A stretch of 13,391 nucleotides of DNA from Desulfobulbaceae bacterium UBA5123 (GCA_002415465.1 DHYT01000162.1:857-14247); one strand, 5' to 3'. Numbered from the stretch's first letter, positions 5,486-13,265 are shown. Numbers and translations are program-made. Notes: generated from the letters alone by a model not told the origin.

Positions 5486-8209
5486 CTAGAATGAACCGCC
5501 GATACTGAAATCCCAGTTGCTCCGGGCCTCGGTGCCGGTGGGCTCCAGGTTGTAGCCCCATTCGAGTCGCAGGGGGCCCATGGGTGACATCCAGCGGAAG
5601 CCATAGCCGACGCTCTTCTTGACGGTGTCAAATCCCCAGTTCTCGTTGGTGTCGTAGACATAGCCGGCATCAAAGAAAACCACCCCCTGCAGCCCGGCAT
5701 CCTTGAACAATGGGACGATGTATTCGAGGTTGGTGTACCACATCTTGTCGCCACCGATCTTCTCGTTGGTGACCGGGTCATGGGGGCTGACTTGGCCGTT
5801 CTTGAAGCCGCGGATGGTGTTCAGGCCGCCCAGGTAGAAGCGCTCGAAGACCGGCAGCTTGTCGTTTTCATTTTCAAAAACCTGGCCGCCGGCAAGCTTC
5901 CAGTGCGCCACCGTGTCCCAACGCCATGGGAAATACCAGCTGGTGGAGGCCTCAAGCTTGGTGAAGGCGGCGTCGCCGCCAAAGGGCCCACCGGCATACT
6001 TGGTGCTGATCGAGTGCTGATAGCCCGTGGTTGACCCGTACTGGCGGTCGCGGGTGTCCTTGGATACCCCGACCTTGACGGCGCTGGTGGTGTTGATGTT
6101 CTGCGAATCGACGATGAGCTGCGAGGCATTGGCGGTGACGTCGGTGAGGATGGTGTCGTCCCAGCCGTAGCCCCAGTACAGCTTCCATTTATCCCAGATC
6201 GGATAGCCGAAACGCAGCCCGAAGCCGTTGGCCTTTCTGGTGTATTCGTCGTACTCGCGGGTCCAGTTGTAGAGGTCGAAGCCGAAGAGGAGCTTGCTGT
6301 CGTTCAGGTGCGGCTCGGTGAAGCTGAAGTTGTAGCGGCTGCTGGAGCCGCTGATGTTCGCCTGCAGGGTCAGTTGCTGGCCGAGGCCGCGGAAGTTGTT
6401 CTGGCTCACCTCGCCCATGAACATCAGGCTGTCCACCGAGCTGTAGCCGGCGCCGAGGCTGAAGGTGCCGGTGGCCTTTTCCTTGACCTCCACCTCGACA
6501 TCCATCACCGTTTCGTCGGCGGTGGGTTGCGGGGTTACATTGCTTTCCTCAAAAAAATCAAGCCGTTGAAGTTTTTCCTGGCTTTTCTTGATCCCGGTGG
6601 CGTCGAAGATCTCCCCTTCCTTCACCTGCATCTCCCGGCGGATCACCTTGTCGCGGGTGCGGTCGTTGCCCTTGATGATTATCCGGTTGATGTGGACCAG
6701 GGGGCCCTTGGCGATATTGAAGGTGATGTTCAGGCGTTGATGGGCGGTGTCTTTTTTGGTCTCCGGGGTGACCTCGGCATAGGCGAACCCTCTCTCGGCG
6801 TAATGATCGGTAAGGGCCAGGACGTCGTTGTGCAGGGTTTCCCGGCTGAAATAGCGCTCATCGCCGGTTTTCGTATGTGCAAGGAGCGAGCCTTTTTCAT
6901 CGATGAGATCCCCGCGAACATCAATTTCGCCGACCATGTAGCGTTGCCCCTCCTCGATGGGGACGGTGACGGTGATGGATTTCTCCTGCTGGTCGATTTC
7001 CGGCTGGCCGACCTTGACGTCGACATAGCCATGGTTGTTGTAGAAGGCGTTGATCCTGGCCGCGTCCTGTTCGATCATGTCGCGTTTGAGGATGCCGGAA
7101 TCGGTGAACCATGAGAAAAGGCCGCGCTCGGAGGTCATCATGACCTTTTTGAGTTCCTTGTCGGAAAAGGCCTCGTTGCCGGAGATGATGATGTCATGGA
7201 TGTAGGCCTTGAAGCCCTCCTTGATGACAAAGGTGACATCCACCCGGTCCGCCTTGGGGCTGGCAAGCTCGGAGGTGACTTCCGTGCGGTAGAATCCTTT
7301 GTCCTTGTACAGCTTCTTGATGTTGTCGACGGAGGCCCGAACCTCCTTGGGGTTGATGATGTTGTTGGCGGAAAGGGTGATCACCTCCTTGATATCCTTG
7401 GTGTCGATCTTGTCCTCGCCCTGAATCTTGATCTGGCCGATGACCTCTTTCTCGGTGATCGCGAAATTGATTTTGATGCCGGCGTCGCTTTCTTCGCGCT
7501 GCACCTGTACATCATTGAAATAGCCCATCTGGAAGATCTGGCGCAGGTCGGCGTCCAGCTGGGCGGCATCATAGCGGTCGCCGGTCTTGCTCTTGACTTT
7601 GCGCAGGATGGCGCCGCTGTCGATGCGCTTGTTGCCGCTGACGGTGATATCGGCGTAACGGGAGTAACGGCCGGTGTAGGCCGCGACCTCTTCGGTGAGC
7701 GCGGTCAGGATGCTGGTCAAGCCCTTGTCGACCTCGCCGTCACGGAAGAAATATTTGGGAGGATTTTCGTCGAGCAGGTCAACCACGGTCAGGTCGATAC
7801 TGTAGCGGTCGCCGAGCTGGTTGAGGGTGCCGACGACGATATATTCGGCGGCGCGGGCGCCGGGGAATTTTTTCAGGTCGGCGGGAGGGGGCGGCCAGGA
7901 AGAGGCGTAGTTGAATGCGTCCGTCGCCACGCTTCGTTCAATGGTGAAGAATTCCTTGCCGGCGACAAATTCGGTCAGGGCCCGGTCGGCCTGAGCGGTC
8001 AGTTCGGCGGCCGCTGCCGGCGGGGCGTTGACTTTAAACGGCAGGATCAGGGCCGCGCCCTTGGTGGCGTCAGCCGCGTGCGCGGAGATGGAGGGAGCAA
8101 GGATGCCGAGGGTGCAAAGGATTATAAGGAGTGACAAACGGAAAGGGGCGGTGCGGGATGCCGTTTTGTGCATTGAGCCGTTGAGCGGCCAAGCGTCGGA
8201 TGGCTTCAT
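5486..8209 (-). CDS. bamA: Outer membrane protein assembly factor BamA with extra N-terminal domain
   Basis: BamA is the essential outer-membrane insertase that folds beta-barrel proteins. The 907-residue product has a signal peptide (hydrophobic about residues 22-40, likely cleavage in SAHA-ADA near 45). An extra domain spans about 48-182. Five POTRA domains follow (about 184-256, 257-333, 335-421, 424-502, 506-580), then a 16-strand barrel to the end. The barrel has the IRGF motif (799-802) and ends in FSIGGSF, with the terminal phenylalanine read by the Bam machine. E. coli BamA is 810 residues, so the surplus is the N-terminal domain. That domain (ALILPF, AEYIVVGTLNQLGDRYSID, VVDLL) resembles the nucleotide-fold domain of TolB-N/CsgG/FlgO-like proteins. 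I chose the ATG at 8209-8207 because AAAGG lies 10 nt upstream; the frame is open to a TTG at 8317 that lacks such support, and an internal ATG at 8173 is also possible. It is the last gene of the lysS-lol cluster. Confidence 0.96.
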   Translation of the reverse strand: MKPSDAWPLNGSMHKTASRTAPFRLSLLIILCTLGILAPSISAHAADATKGAALILPFKVNAPPAAAAELTAQADRALTEFVAGKEFFTIERSVATDAFNYASSWPPPPADLKKFPGARAAEYIVVGTLNQLGDRYSIDLTVVDLLDENPPKYFFRDGEVDKGLTSILTALTEEVAAYTGRYSRYADITVSGNKRIDSGAILRKVKSKTGDRYDAAQLDADLRQIFQMGYFNDVQVQREESDAGIKINFAITEKEVIGQIKIQGEDKIDTKDIKEVITLSANNIINPKEVRASVDNIKKLYKDKGFYRTEVTSELASPKADRVDVTFVIKEGFKAYIHDIIISGNEAFSDKELKKVMMTSERGLFSWFTDSGILKRDMIEQDAARINAFYNNHGYVDVKVGQPEIDQQEKSITVTVPIEEGQRYMVGEIDVRGDLIDEKGSLLAHTKTGDERYFSRETLHNDVLALTDHYAERGFAYAEVTPETKKDTAHQRLNITFNIAKGPLVHINRIIIKGNDRTRDKVIRREMQVKEGEIFDATGIKKSQEKLQRLDFFEESNVTPQPTADETVMDVEVEVKEKATGTFSLGAGYSSVDSLMFMGEVSQNNFRGLGQQLTLQANISGSSSRYNFSFTEPHLNDSKLLFGFDLYNWTREYDEYTRKANGFGLRFGYPIWDKWKLYWGYGWDDTILTDVTANASQLIVDSQNINTTSAVKVGVSKDTRDRQYGSTTGYQHSISTKYAGGPFGGDAAFTKLEASTSWYFPWRWDTVAHWKLAGGQVFENENDKLPVFERFYLGGLNTIRGFKNGQVSPHDPVTNEKIGGDKMWYTNLEYIVPLFKDAGLQGVVFFDAGYVYDTNENWGFDTVKKSVGYGFRWMSPMGPLRLEWGYNLEPTGTEARSNWDFSIGGSF

Positions 8210-8293
8210 TGGGAGTGTGCCTTTCTGTTGTGGTTGATTGTCGGAGCTGCGCGCCGGATATTTGGCCTTGTCGTGGGAAGTGTTGCCTCCGAC

Positions 8294-8307
8294 CTGAATT
8301 AAGTCAG
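8294..8307. promoter_or_regulatory. Imperfect palindrome just downstream of the bamA promoter
   Basis: CTGAATTAAGTCAG is symmetric at 12 of 14 positions (CTGA-n-TTAA-n-TCAG). It lies a few bases after the predicted bamA transcription start, where a bound repressor would block initiation. There is no direct evidence of a regulator. Confidence 0.3.
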
Positions 8308-8316
8308 TCTGTCTCA

Positions 8317-8343
8317 ATTAGCAAGCAATGGCAACCGTGTCAA
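8317..8343 (-). promoter_or_regulatory. Candidate promoter for bamA
   Basis: On the minus strand a perfect TTGACA (8343-8338) is followed after 15 bp by GCTAAT (8322-8317), 4 of 6 to TATAAT; the 15-bp spacer is short. The 5' leader would be about 100 nt. Together with the 185-bp gap from lolD it suggests bamA can be transcribed alone. Confidence 0.4.
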
Positions 8344-8394
8344 GGATTTCGGTAACTTTTGCCTGCAGCGGACAGGGGCCGGCGGCAGTGGCGG

Positions 8395-9114
8395 TTATTC
8401 GTGCAGAACGCCGTCCGCCAGGGTCAGGCAGCGATCCATTCTGGCGGCAAGTTCCGGGTTGTGGGTGACCATCACCGTCGACATGGGCCGGGACGAATGG
8501 ATTTCCTGCAGGAGGTCGAAAACCTTGTTGCCGGTCTTGGCGTCCAGGTTGCCGGTGGGCTCGTCGGCAAGCAACAGGGACGGTTTCATGATCATCGCCC
8601 TGGCCAGCGCCACCCGCTGTTGCTCGCCGCCGGAAAGCTCGCCCACCCGGTGGCCGGTGCGGTCGGCCAGGCCTACCTTCTTGAGCAGGTCGTTGGCGTC
8701 GTCGATGATTTCAGCGCGGTCGTTGCCGCTGATCATCCCAGGCATCATCACGTTTTCAAGGGCGGTGAATTCCGGCAGCAGATGGTGGAATTGGAAGACA
8801 AACCCCACCGTCCGGTTGCGGAAAAGGGCCAGTTCGGTGTTGTTCTTGGCAAAGACGTCGCCGCGGTTGTAAAACAGTTTGCCGGCGGAGGGCCGGTCGA
8901 TGGTGCCGAGGATGTGCAGGAGGGTGGTCTTGCCGCAGCCGGAAGCGCCGACGATGGCGGCCATCTTGCCGGTGGTGAGGGTGAGATTGATATCCTTCAG
9001 CACCTCCAGGCGCTGGTCGCCGGTGAGATAATCCTTGCGGATTCCCTGCGCGGCAAAGACGGCGGAGGGGGTGTCGGCGCTGTCCGGGAAGGTCATGGGC
9101 GTGGTGTTCGACAT
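8395..9114 (-). CDS. lolD: Lipoprotein-releasing ABC transporter ATPase LolD
   Basis: LolD is the cytoplasmic ATPase that powers extraction of outer-membrane lipoproteins from the inner membrane to LolA. The 239-residue product has Walker A GASGCGKT (56-63), Q-loop Q108, signature LSGGEQQ (160-166), Walker B LLLADE (180-185) with TGNLD after it, and the switch histidine H218. FQFHHLLPEFTALENVMMP (107-125) is characteristic of LolD within the MacB/LolD/FtsE group. The ATG lies 4 bp after the lolC stop codon, so the two are translationally linked and encode partner subunits. The ribosome-binding site inside the lolC end is weak, and a second ATG six codons in is possible. The next gene, bamA, starts 185 bp away. 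Confidence 0.94.
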   Translation of the reverse strand: MSNTTPMTFPDSADTPSAVFAAQGIRKDYLTGDQRLEVLKDINLTLTTGKMAAIVGASGCGKTTLLHILGTIDRPSAGKLFYNRGDVFAKNNTELALFRNRTVGFVFQFHHLLPEFTALENVMMPGMISGNDRAEIIDDANDLLKKVGLADRTGHRVGELSGGEQQRVALARAMIMKPSLLLADEPTGNLDAKTGNKVFDLLQEIHSSRPMSTVMVTHNPELAARMDRCLTLADGVLHE

Positions 9115-9118
9115 GGGC

Positions 9119-10357
9119 TTAATACCGCAGGGCCTCGGCCGGATCGACCCGTGAGGCCTGCCAGGAGGGGTAGATGGTGGCGAGGAGGGTGATCATGACC
9201 GCCGCCGCCGCCACCAGGGTGACGTCCAGGGGCAGGATCTTTACCGGCAGGGTGGAAACGGGATAGACGTCGCTGGGCAGCTTGATGAACTGATAGCGGC
9301 TCAATATCTCGCACATCCCCAGGCCGCCTCCGACGCCGAGGGTGGTGCCGGTGAGGCCGATGACCAGCCCCTCGTAGATGAAGATGCGCATGATATGGCC
9401 GCTGGTGGCGCCCATGGACTTGAGGATCGCGATCTCCTTGGCCTTCTCCATCACCACCATGATCAGGGTGCTGACGATGTTGAACGCGGCCACCAGCACG
9501 ATGAGGGCGAGGATGATGAACATCGCGGTTTTTTCCAGCTGCAGGGCCGAGAAGAGGTTCTTGTTCATCAGCATCCAGTCGCGGGCCACAAACCCCAGGC
9601 CCATCGTTTTTTCGATCTCGCGGGCGATGGCGTTGGCCTGGTAGATGTCGGCGACCTTGAGCTCCAGGCCGTGCACCGCGCCGTTTTCCAGATCAAGGAA
9701 GCGACGGGCGGTGTCCATGGAGACATAGGCCAGGGAGGCGTCGTATTCGAACATGCCGGTATCGAAGATGCCCACCACCTCGCAGGTGGTGGTCTGGGGG
9801 ATGATGCCCATGGGGGTCAGCGGACCCGCGGCGGAAAGGAGCCGGAGTTTGCCGCCCATCGGCACCTGGAGTTGTCGCGACAGTTCCTTGCCGATGATGA
9901 TGCCGGGATACTGCCGCCGGGCCGGGTTTGGCGTCGGGGTCAGGGCCGCCAGGGAGCCGCTCTGGAGGATGCTGTTCAGGTTCAGCACCTGGCCCGCGCT
10001 TTCGGGATCGATGCCGCGCAGGACCGCGCCGACCCCCTCGCCGCCGCCGGTGATCATTGCCTGGGTGTAGAGGTAGGGGGTGACGGCGGTGACGCCGGGG
10101 ATGGCTTTGAGGGCTTCGGCAACCGGGGCGGGGTCTAGGATCTCGCCGCCCAACTGCTGCACCACGACGTGGGAGTTGATGCCCAGGATCTTGTCGCGCA
10201 GGCCGTCGGTAAAGCCGGCCATCACCGCCATCACCACGATCAGGGCCATCACCCCGACCATGACGCCCGCCACCGAGATCACCGAGATGATGGAGATGAA
10301 GCCCTGTTTCCGTTTGGCCCGCAGATAGCGCAGGCAGACAAACCACTCAAAACGCAT
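9119..10357 (-). CDS. lolC: Lipoprotein-releasing system permease (LolC/LolE family)
   Basis: This is the inner-membrane subunit of the LolCDE-type lipoprotein exporter. The 412-residue product has the family's topology: one transmembrane segment near the N-terminus (about 21-48), a large periplasmic domain (about 50-275), then three transmembrane segments (about 276-301, 325-349, 379-398). The FtsX-type motif EIAILKSMGATSGHI (308-322) and the C-terminal PSWQASRVDPAEALRY (397-412) are typical. Only one permease gene accompanies lolD here, so the exporter may be a homodimeric (LolF-like) type, as in many bacteria outside Gammaproteobacteria; that is inference. The ATG at 10357 follows GAGA about 9 nt upstream, a weak ribosome-binding site. 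It lies 90 bp after lysS and 4 bp before lolD. Confidence 0.93.
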   Translation of the reverse strand: MRFEWFVCLRYLRAKRKQGFISIISVISVAGVMVGVMALIVVMAVMAGFTDGLRDKILGINSHVVVQQLGGEILDPAPVAEALKAIPGVTAVTPYLYTQAMITGGGEGVGAVLRGIDPESAGQVLNLNSILQSGSLAALTPTPNPARRQYPGIIIGKELSRQLQVPMGGKLRLLSAAGPLTPMGIIPQTTTCEVVGIFDTGMFEYDASLAYVSMDTARRFLDLENGAVHGLELKVADIYQANAIAREIEKTMGLGFVARDWMLMNKNLFSALQLEKTAMFIILALIVLVAAFNIVSTLIMVVMEKAKEIAILKSMGATSGHIMRIFIYEGLVIGLTGTTLGVGGGLGMCEILSRYQFIKLPSDVYPVSTLPVKILPLDVTLVAAAAVMITLLATIYPSWQASRVDPAEALRY

Positions 10358-10447
10358 TTGTACGGTTCTCGCAAAAATAGGTGCGGCGACGCAAGCGTCC
10401 CGTGGATGGGCGGTATCGATCCATGCCGCCGCCCGCCGGCGAACCGC
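10358..10447 (-). other. Short spacer between lysS and lolC with small inverted repeats
   Basis: These 90 bp contain GACGC-TT-GCGTC and a GGCGG/CCGCC-type repeat on the minus strand. A TATTTTTG stretch lies further toward lolC, but it does not directly follow a stem. I see no convincing terminator, so read-through from lysS into lolC is likely. Confidence 0.35.
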
Positions 10448-11929
10448 TTACTTCGTTTCCGGCCGCAGGTGCGGGAAGAGGATGACGTCGCGGATGGAGG
10501 GCGAATCGGTCAGCAGCATCACCAGCCGATCGATGCCGATGCCCTCGCCGGCCGCCGGCGGCATCCCGTACTCAAGGGCGCGGACATAGTCTTCATCCAG
10601 CACCGGAAAGATCTCGTCGTCGTCGCCGCGCTCGTTGATCTGCCTCTCGAATCGCTGCCGCTGATCCACCGGGTCGTTCAGCTCGCTGAAGGCGTTGGCG
10701 ATCTCCCGGCCGGTGACGAAGAGCTCGAAGCGGTCAGTCACCTCCGGATTCTTTTCGTTGCGCCGGGCCAGGGGGGAAACCTCGGTGGGGTATTCGGTGA
10801 CAAAGGTGGGGTTGATGAGTTTTTCCTCCACCAGCAGCTCGAACAACTCGGTCTTGGCCTTGCCGACCCCGGCCTGGGGCTGGAGCTTGATGCCCTTTTC
10901 GCGGGCAAGCGCCATCACCTTGTCCGGGTCGGCGAGGACCTCGGGGGCGATGCCCGCCACCTCGGTCAGCGCCTCTTCGATGGTGTAGCGCTTCCAGGGC
11001 GGGGAGAGGTCAACCTCCTGGCCGTCGTAGGTGATGACCATGGAACCGGTGACCTCGGCGGCGATCCAGGAGATCATCTCCTCGGTGAGATCCATCAGGT
11101 CGTGGTAGGTGGCAAAGGCCTGGTAGAACTCCAGCATGGTGAATTCCGGATTGTGGCGGGTGGAAAGGCCTTCGTTCCTGAAATTGCGGTTGATCTCGAA
11201 GACCCGCTCAAAGCCGCCCACCAGCAGCCGTTTGAGGTACAGTTCCGGGGCGATGCGCAGGTAAAGGTCCATGCCCAGGGCGTTGTGGTGGGTCTGGAAG
11301 GGCTTGGCGGTGGCGCCGCCGGCAATGGGCTGCATCATCGGCGTTTCAACCTCCATGAACCCCCGGTTGACCAGGAAATCCCGCACCAGGCGGATGATCT
11401 CCACCCGCTTGCGGAAGGTGTCGCGCACCTCCGGGTTGACGATCAGGTCGACATAGCGCTGCCGGTAGCGGGTTTCCACGTCGGTGAGGCCGTGGAATTT
11501 CTCCGGCAGGGGGCGTAAGGATTTGGTGACCGGCACCACCTTGTCGGCGTGGATGGTCAACTCATCGGTCTTGGTCTTGAAGAGCCAGCCGGTAACGCCG
11601 ACGATATCGCCGATGTCCAGTTTCTTGAAGACGGTGTACTGCTCATCGCCCACCGAGTCGCGCTGCACGTAGACCTGCATCCGGCCGGATTCGTCCTGGA
11701 TGTGCATGAACGAAGCCTTGCCGAATTTGCGCATCGCCAGGATGCGACCGGCCACCTTTGCCTGGTGGGCGCCGGGAGCGGTGTCGGCGGTGACGCGGTC
11801 GGCCAGCGGCAAGATCTCGCCGATGCGATGACTGGGGGTAAAGCTGTTGCCGTAGAGGGCAACGCCAAGTTCCGCCAGATCATCGGCTTTCTGGCGGCGC
11901 TGTTTGAGAACCTGGTTTAATTCACTCAT
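10448..11929 (-). CDS. lysS: Lysyl-tRNA synthetase, class II
   Basis: The enzyme charges tRNA-Lys with lysine in the cytoplasm. At 493 residues it is close to the usual length (E. coli LysS 505). An N-terminal OB-fold anticodon-binding domain (about 55-135, with KVAGRILAMRKFGKASFMHIQD) precedes the catalytic core. Class II motif 1 lies around GFMEVETPMMQP (190-201), motif 2 at FRNEGLSTRHNPEFTMLE (250-267) and motif 3 at GEGIGIDRLVMLL (461-473). TEYPTEVSPLARRN (378-391) is characteristic of LysRS over AspRS/AsnRS. The ATG at 11929-11927 gives MSELNQVLKQRRQK; GGA lies 6 nt upstream. The MetE-like gene ends 47 bp before it with no clear terminator, so the two may be co-transcribed. lolC follows after 90 bp. 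Confidence 0.97.
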   Translation of the reverse strand: MSELNQVLKQRRQKADDLAELGVALYGNSFTPSHRIGEILPLADRVTADTAPGAHQAKVAGRILAMRKFGKASFMHIQDESGRMQVYVQRDSVGDEQYTVFKKLDIGDIVGVTGWLFKTKTDELTIHADKVVPVTKSLRPLPEKFHGLTDVETRYRQRYVDLIVNPEVRDTFRKRVEIIRLVRDFLVNRGFMEVETPMMQPIAGGATAKPFQTHHNALGMDLYLRIAPELYLKRLLVGGFERVFEINRNFRNEGLSTRHNPEFTMLEFYQAFATYHDLMDLTEEMISWIAAEVTGSMVITYDGQEVDLSPPWKRYTIEEALTEVAGIAPEVLADPDKVMALAREKGIKLQPQAGVGKAKTELFELLVEEKLINPTFVTEYPTEVSPLARRNEKNPEVTDRFELFVTGREIANAFSELNDPVDQRQRFERQINERGDDDEIFPVLDEDYVRALEYGMPPAAGEGIGIDRLVMLLTDSPSIRDVILFPHLRPETK

Positions 11930-11976
11930 GACTGATCCATTTGGTTGTTGATCACGGCGCCGAGGCGCTTGCGAGT

Positions 11977-13083
11977 TTATTGGTCTTGCGGGTAACGCCG
12001 GCGCAGGACGGCGGAGACGTCTCTGGTCAGTTCCAGAACCCGCTTGGCGAGCGCAAAGGAGAGGGAGCCGGTGCCGCAGCTGGGGGTGATCAGGGTCTGG
12101 GCGAGGAGGGCGGCCCGGTCCCGGCGGCTGTCGGCAAGCAGATCGGCGTGTGCTTCCCAGAGCGCCACCAGCGAGTCGGTATCTTCGGCGAGGATCTGTT
12201 CCTCCGCCGCGGTCGGCACCCCGCCCCAGGCGATGATGCCTCCCCGGTCGAGAAAGGTATGGACCTTCTCCTTCGAGGTGGCGAGGCGGTCGAAGTAGGC
12301 GTGGGCGTCAAAACTCAGGATGTCGAGCTGCAGCGACAACAGGAATTCCCAGTCGGTGTTGGCGCAGACATGGATGCCGGCATAGCCCCCCGCCTGCTGG
12401 ATGGCCTCGATCACCTCGGCAAGGTCCTGGCCGATGGCGTCGAGGGAGATGCTGATAAAGGAAGAGGAGCCCAGTCCGGCCAGGGCCGGTTCGTCGATGA
12501 AGACGATGGCCGGCAGCCCTGTTTCCCGCAGGAAGCGGACTTGCCAGGCGGCCTTGGCAGCCAGGGCCTTGACCGCCATTTCACGGATGGTCTGGTCGTA
12601 ATAGCCGAGCCGGTTGGCGGCATCCTTGAGGCCGGTGAGCAGGGTGAAGGGGCCGGTTATCTGGCCCTTGACCGCCCGGATACCGGTTTTGCCGGCAATC
12701 TGCTCCTTGAGCCGGAAGAGTCCGCCGCACCGCGCCTCGCTCACCGTGAAGCGGGAGCCGGCAAGTTTGGCCGGTTCTTCGCAGACCGCGAGATATTCCT
12801 CATAGAAAGCGAGCAGGTCGGCCTCGAAGTTTGCCGTGGCGGGGTCGAAGTAGGTGCGGTCGTTGCTGTCGATGACGCCGGGCATCCCCTCGATGAACTG
12901 GCGCATCATCCCCTCAAGCGGATTGCCGGGCAGTTGCGGCCAGAGTGGGATGGCCGGGGTGTGGGAGAAGATCATCTCCAGACCCTGCTGGTGGTCGGGT
13001 ACCGGCAGGCTGCCGATCAGGGTCGCCAGGCCGCAGGCCTTGAAGGGTAAACGGGATATCTCGGTGGTGGCGTCGGTTGTCAT
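11977..13083 (-). CDS. Short MetE-like cobalamin-independent methionine synthase family protein
   Basis: The 368-residue protein matches only the C-terminal catalytic (zinc) barrel of MetE, not the roughly 750-residue two-domain enzyme. TLIGSLP (21-27) is the usual opening. VFIDEPAL (194-201) is a conserved barrel strand. IHVCANTD (237-244) gives H238 and C240, and TPSCGTGS (333-340) gives C336, which fit three of the four zinc ligands of MetE. The fourth position (Glu in E. coli) seems to fall at LSFDAH, so possibly D259. Proteins of this short type in anaerobes have been described as folate-independent methionine synthases that take methyl from a corrinoid donor (MesA-MesD families); membership here is inference. 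A UROD-fold methyltransferase of another role is the alternative. Its leader is long and structured. A GAGAG 2 nt before the ATG is the only ribosome-binding candidate. Confidence 0.8.
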   Translation of the reverse strand: MTTDATTEISRLPFKACGLATLIGSLPVPDHQQGLEMIFSHTPAIPLWPQLPGNPLEGMMRQFIEGMPGVIDSNDRTYFDPATANFEADLLAFYEEYLAVCEEPAKLAGSRFTVSEARCGGLFRLKEQIAGKTGIRAVKGQITGPFTLLTGLKDAANRLGYYDQTIREMAVKALAAKAAWQVRFLRETGLPAIVFIDEPALAGLGSSSFISISLDAIGQDLAEVIEAIQQAGGYAGIHVCANTDWEFLLSLQLDILSFDAHAYFDRLATSKEKVHTFLDRGGIIAWGGVPTAAEEQILAEDTDSLVALWEAHADLLADSRRDRAALLAQTLITPSCGTGSLSFALAKRVLELTRDVSAVLRRRYPQDQ

Positions 13084-13095
13084 CGCTCTCGATCG

Positions 13096-13185
13096 TTAGG
13101 TGTTAATGAAAGGCGGTTTGCGCGTATCGGCAAATTTAAGGCTACGGTGGCGTCGTGCCGCCATGCGCGCGCCGGTGAAATCCAT
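13096..13185 (-). CDS. Possible 29-codon leader ORF upstream of the MetE-like gene
   Basis: An ATG inside the second stem of the leader opens 29 codons (MDFTGARMAARRHRS...) and stops 12 nt before the MetE-like ATG. No Shine-Dalgarno precedes it and it has no run of methionine codons, so a classical attenuator peptide is unlikely. Listed because of its place, not its coding quality. Confidence 0.1.
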   Translation of the reverse strand: MDFTGARMAARRHRSLKFADTRKPPFINT

Positions 13186-13225
13186 GGTGGCTGGACGGGA
13201 GAAACGTTATGGATTTATGCCGATA
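13125..13225 (-). promoter_or_regulatory. Candidate structured leader RNA of the MetE-like gene
   Basis: On the minus-strand transcript, TATCGGCA (13225-13218) pairs perfectly with TGCCGATA (13132-13125), closing a 101-nt element. One base inside it, AAATCCAT (13216-13209) pairs perfectly with ATGGATTT (13185-13178) around a 23-nt loop. A third stem, TGGCG/CGCCA (13163-13159 with 13152-13148), has a 6-nt loop. This gives a three-way-junction layout 42 nt before the start codon. I do not recognise the conserved bases of SAM, SAH or cobalamin riboswitches. Strand choice rests on the gene downstream; a DNA-level role is possible. Confidence 0.4.
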
Positions 13226-13236
13226 TTCTGGCCTAC

Positions 13237-13265
13237 TAGCTAGCAGGGTTATGGTGAGATGTCAA
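13237..13265 (-). promoter_or_regulatory. Candidate promoter for the MetE-like gene
   Basis: On the minus strand a perfect TTGACA (13265-13260) is followed by a 17-bp spacer ending in TGC and then TAGCTA (13242-13237), a poor -10 with an extended TGn element. Transcription would start near 13230, just before the first arm of the structured leader, giving a 5' leader of about 147 nt. Confidence 0.4.

Noticed and set aside
6308..8134. Long plus-strand frames opposite bamA (6308-7114 and 7196-8134)
   Set aside because: Antisense shadows of BamA; compositionally biased and without domains.
8210..8317. BamA extension to a TTG at 8317
   Set aside because: It would cover the candidate promoter, lacks a ribosome-binding site and would place 36 polar residues before the signal peptide.
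10169..11518. 449-codon plus-strand frame opposite lolC and lysS
   Set aside because: It spans two well-supported minus-strand genes and is His/Asp/Val-rich as expected for a shadow.
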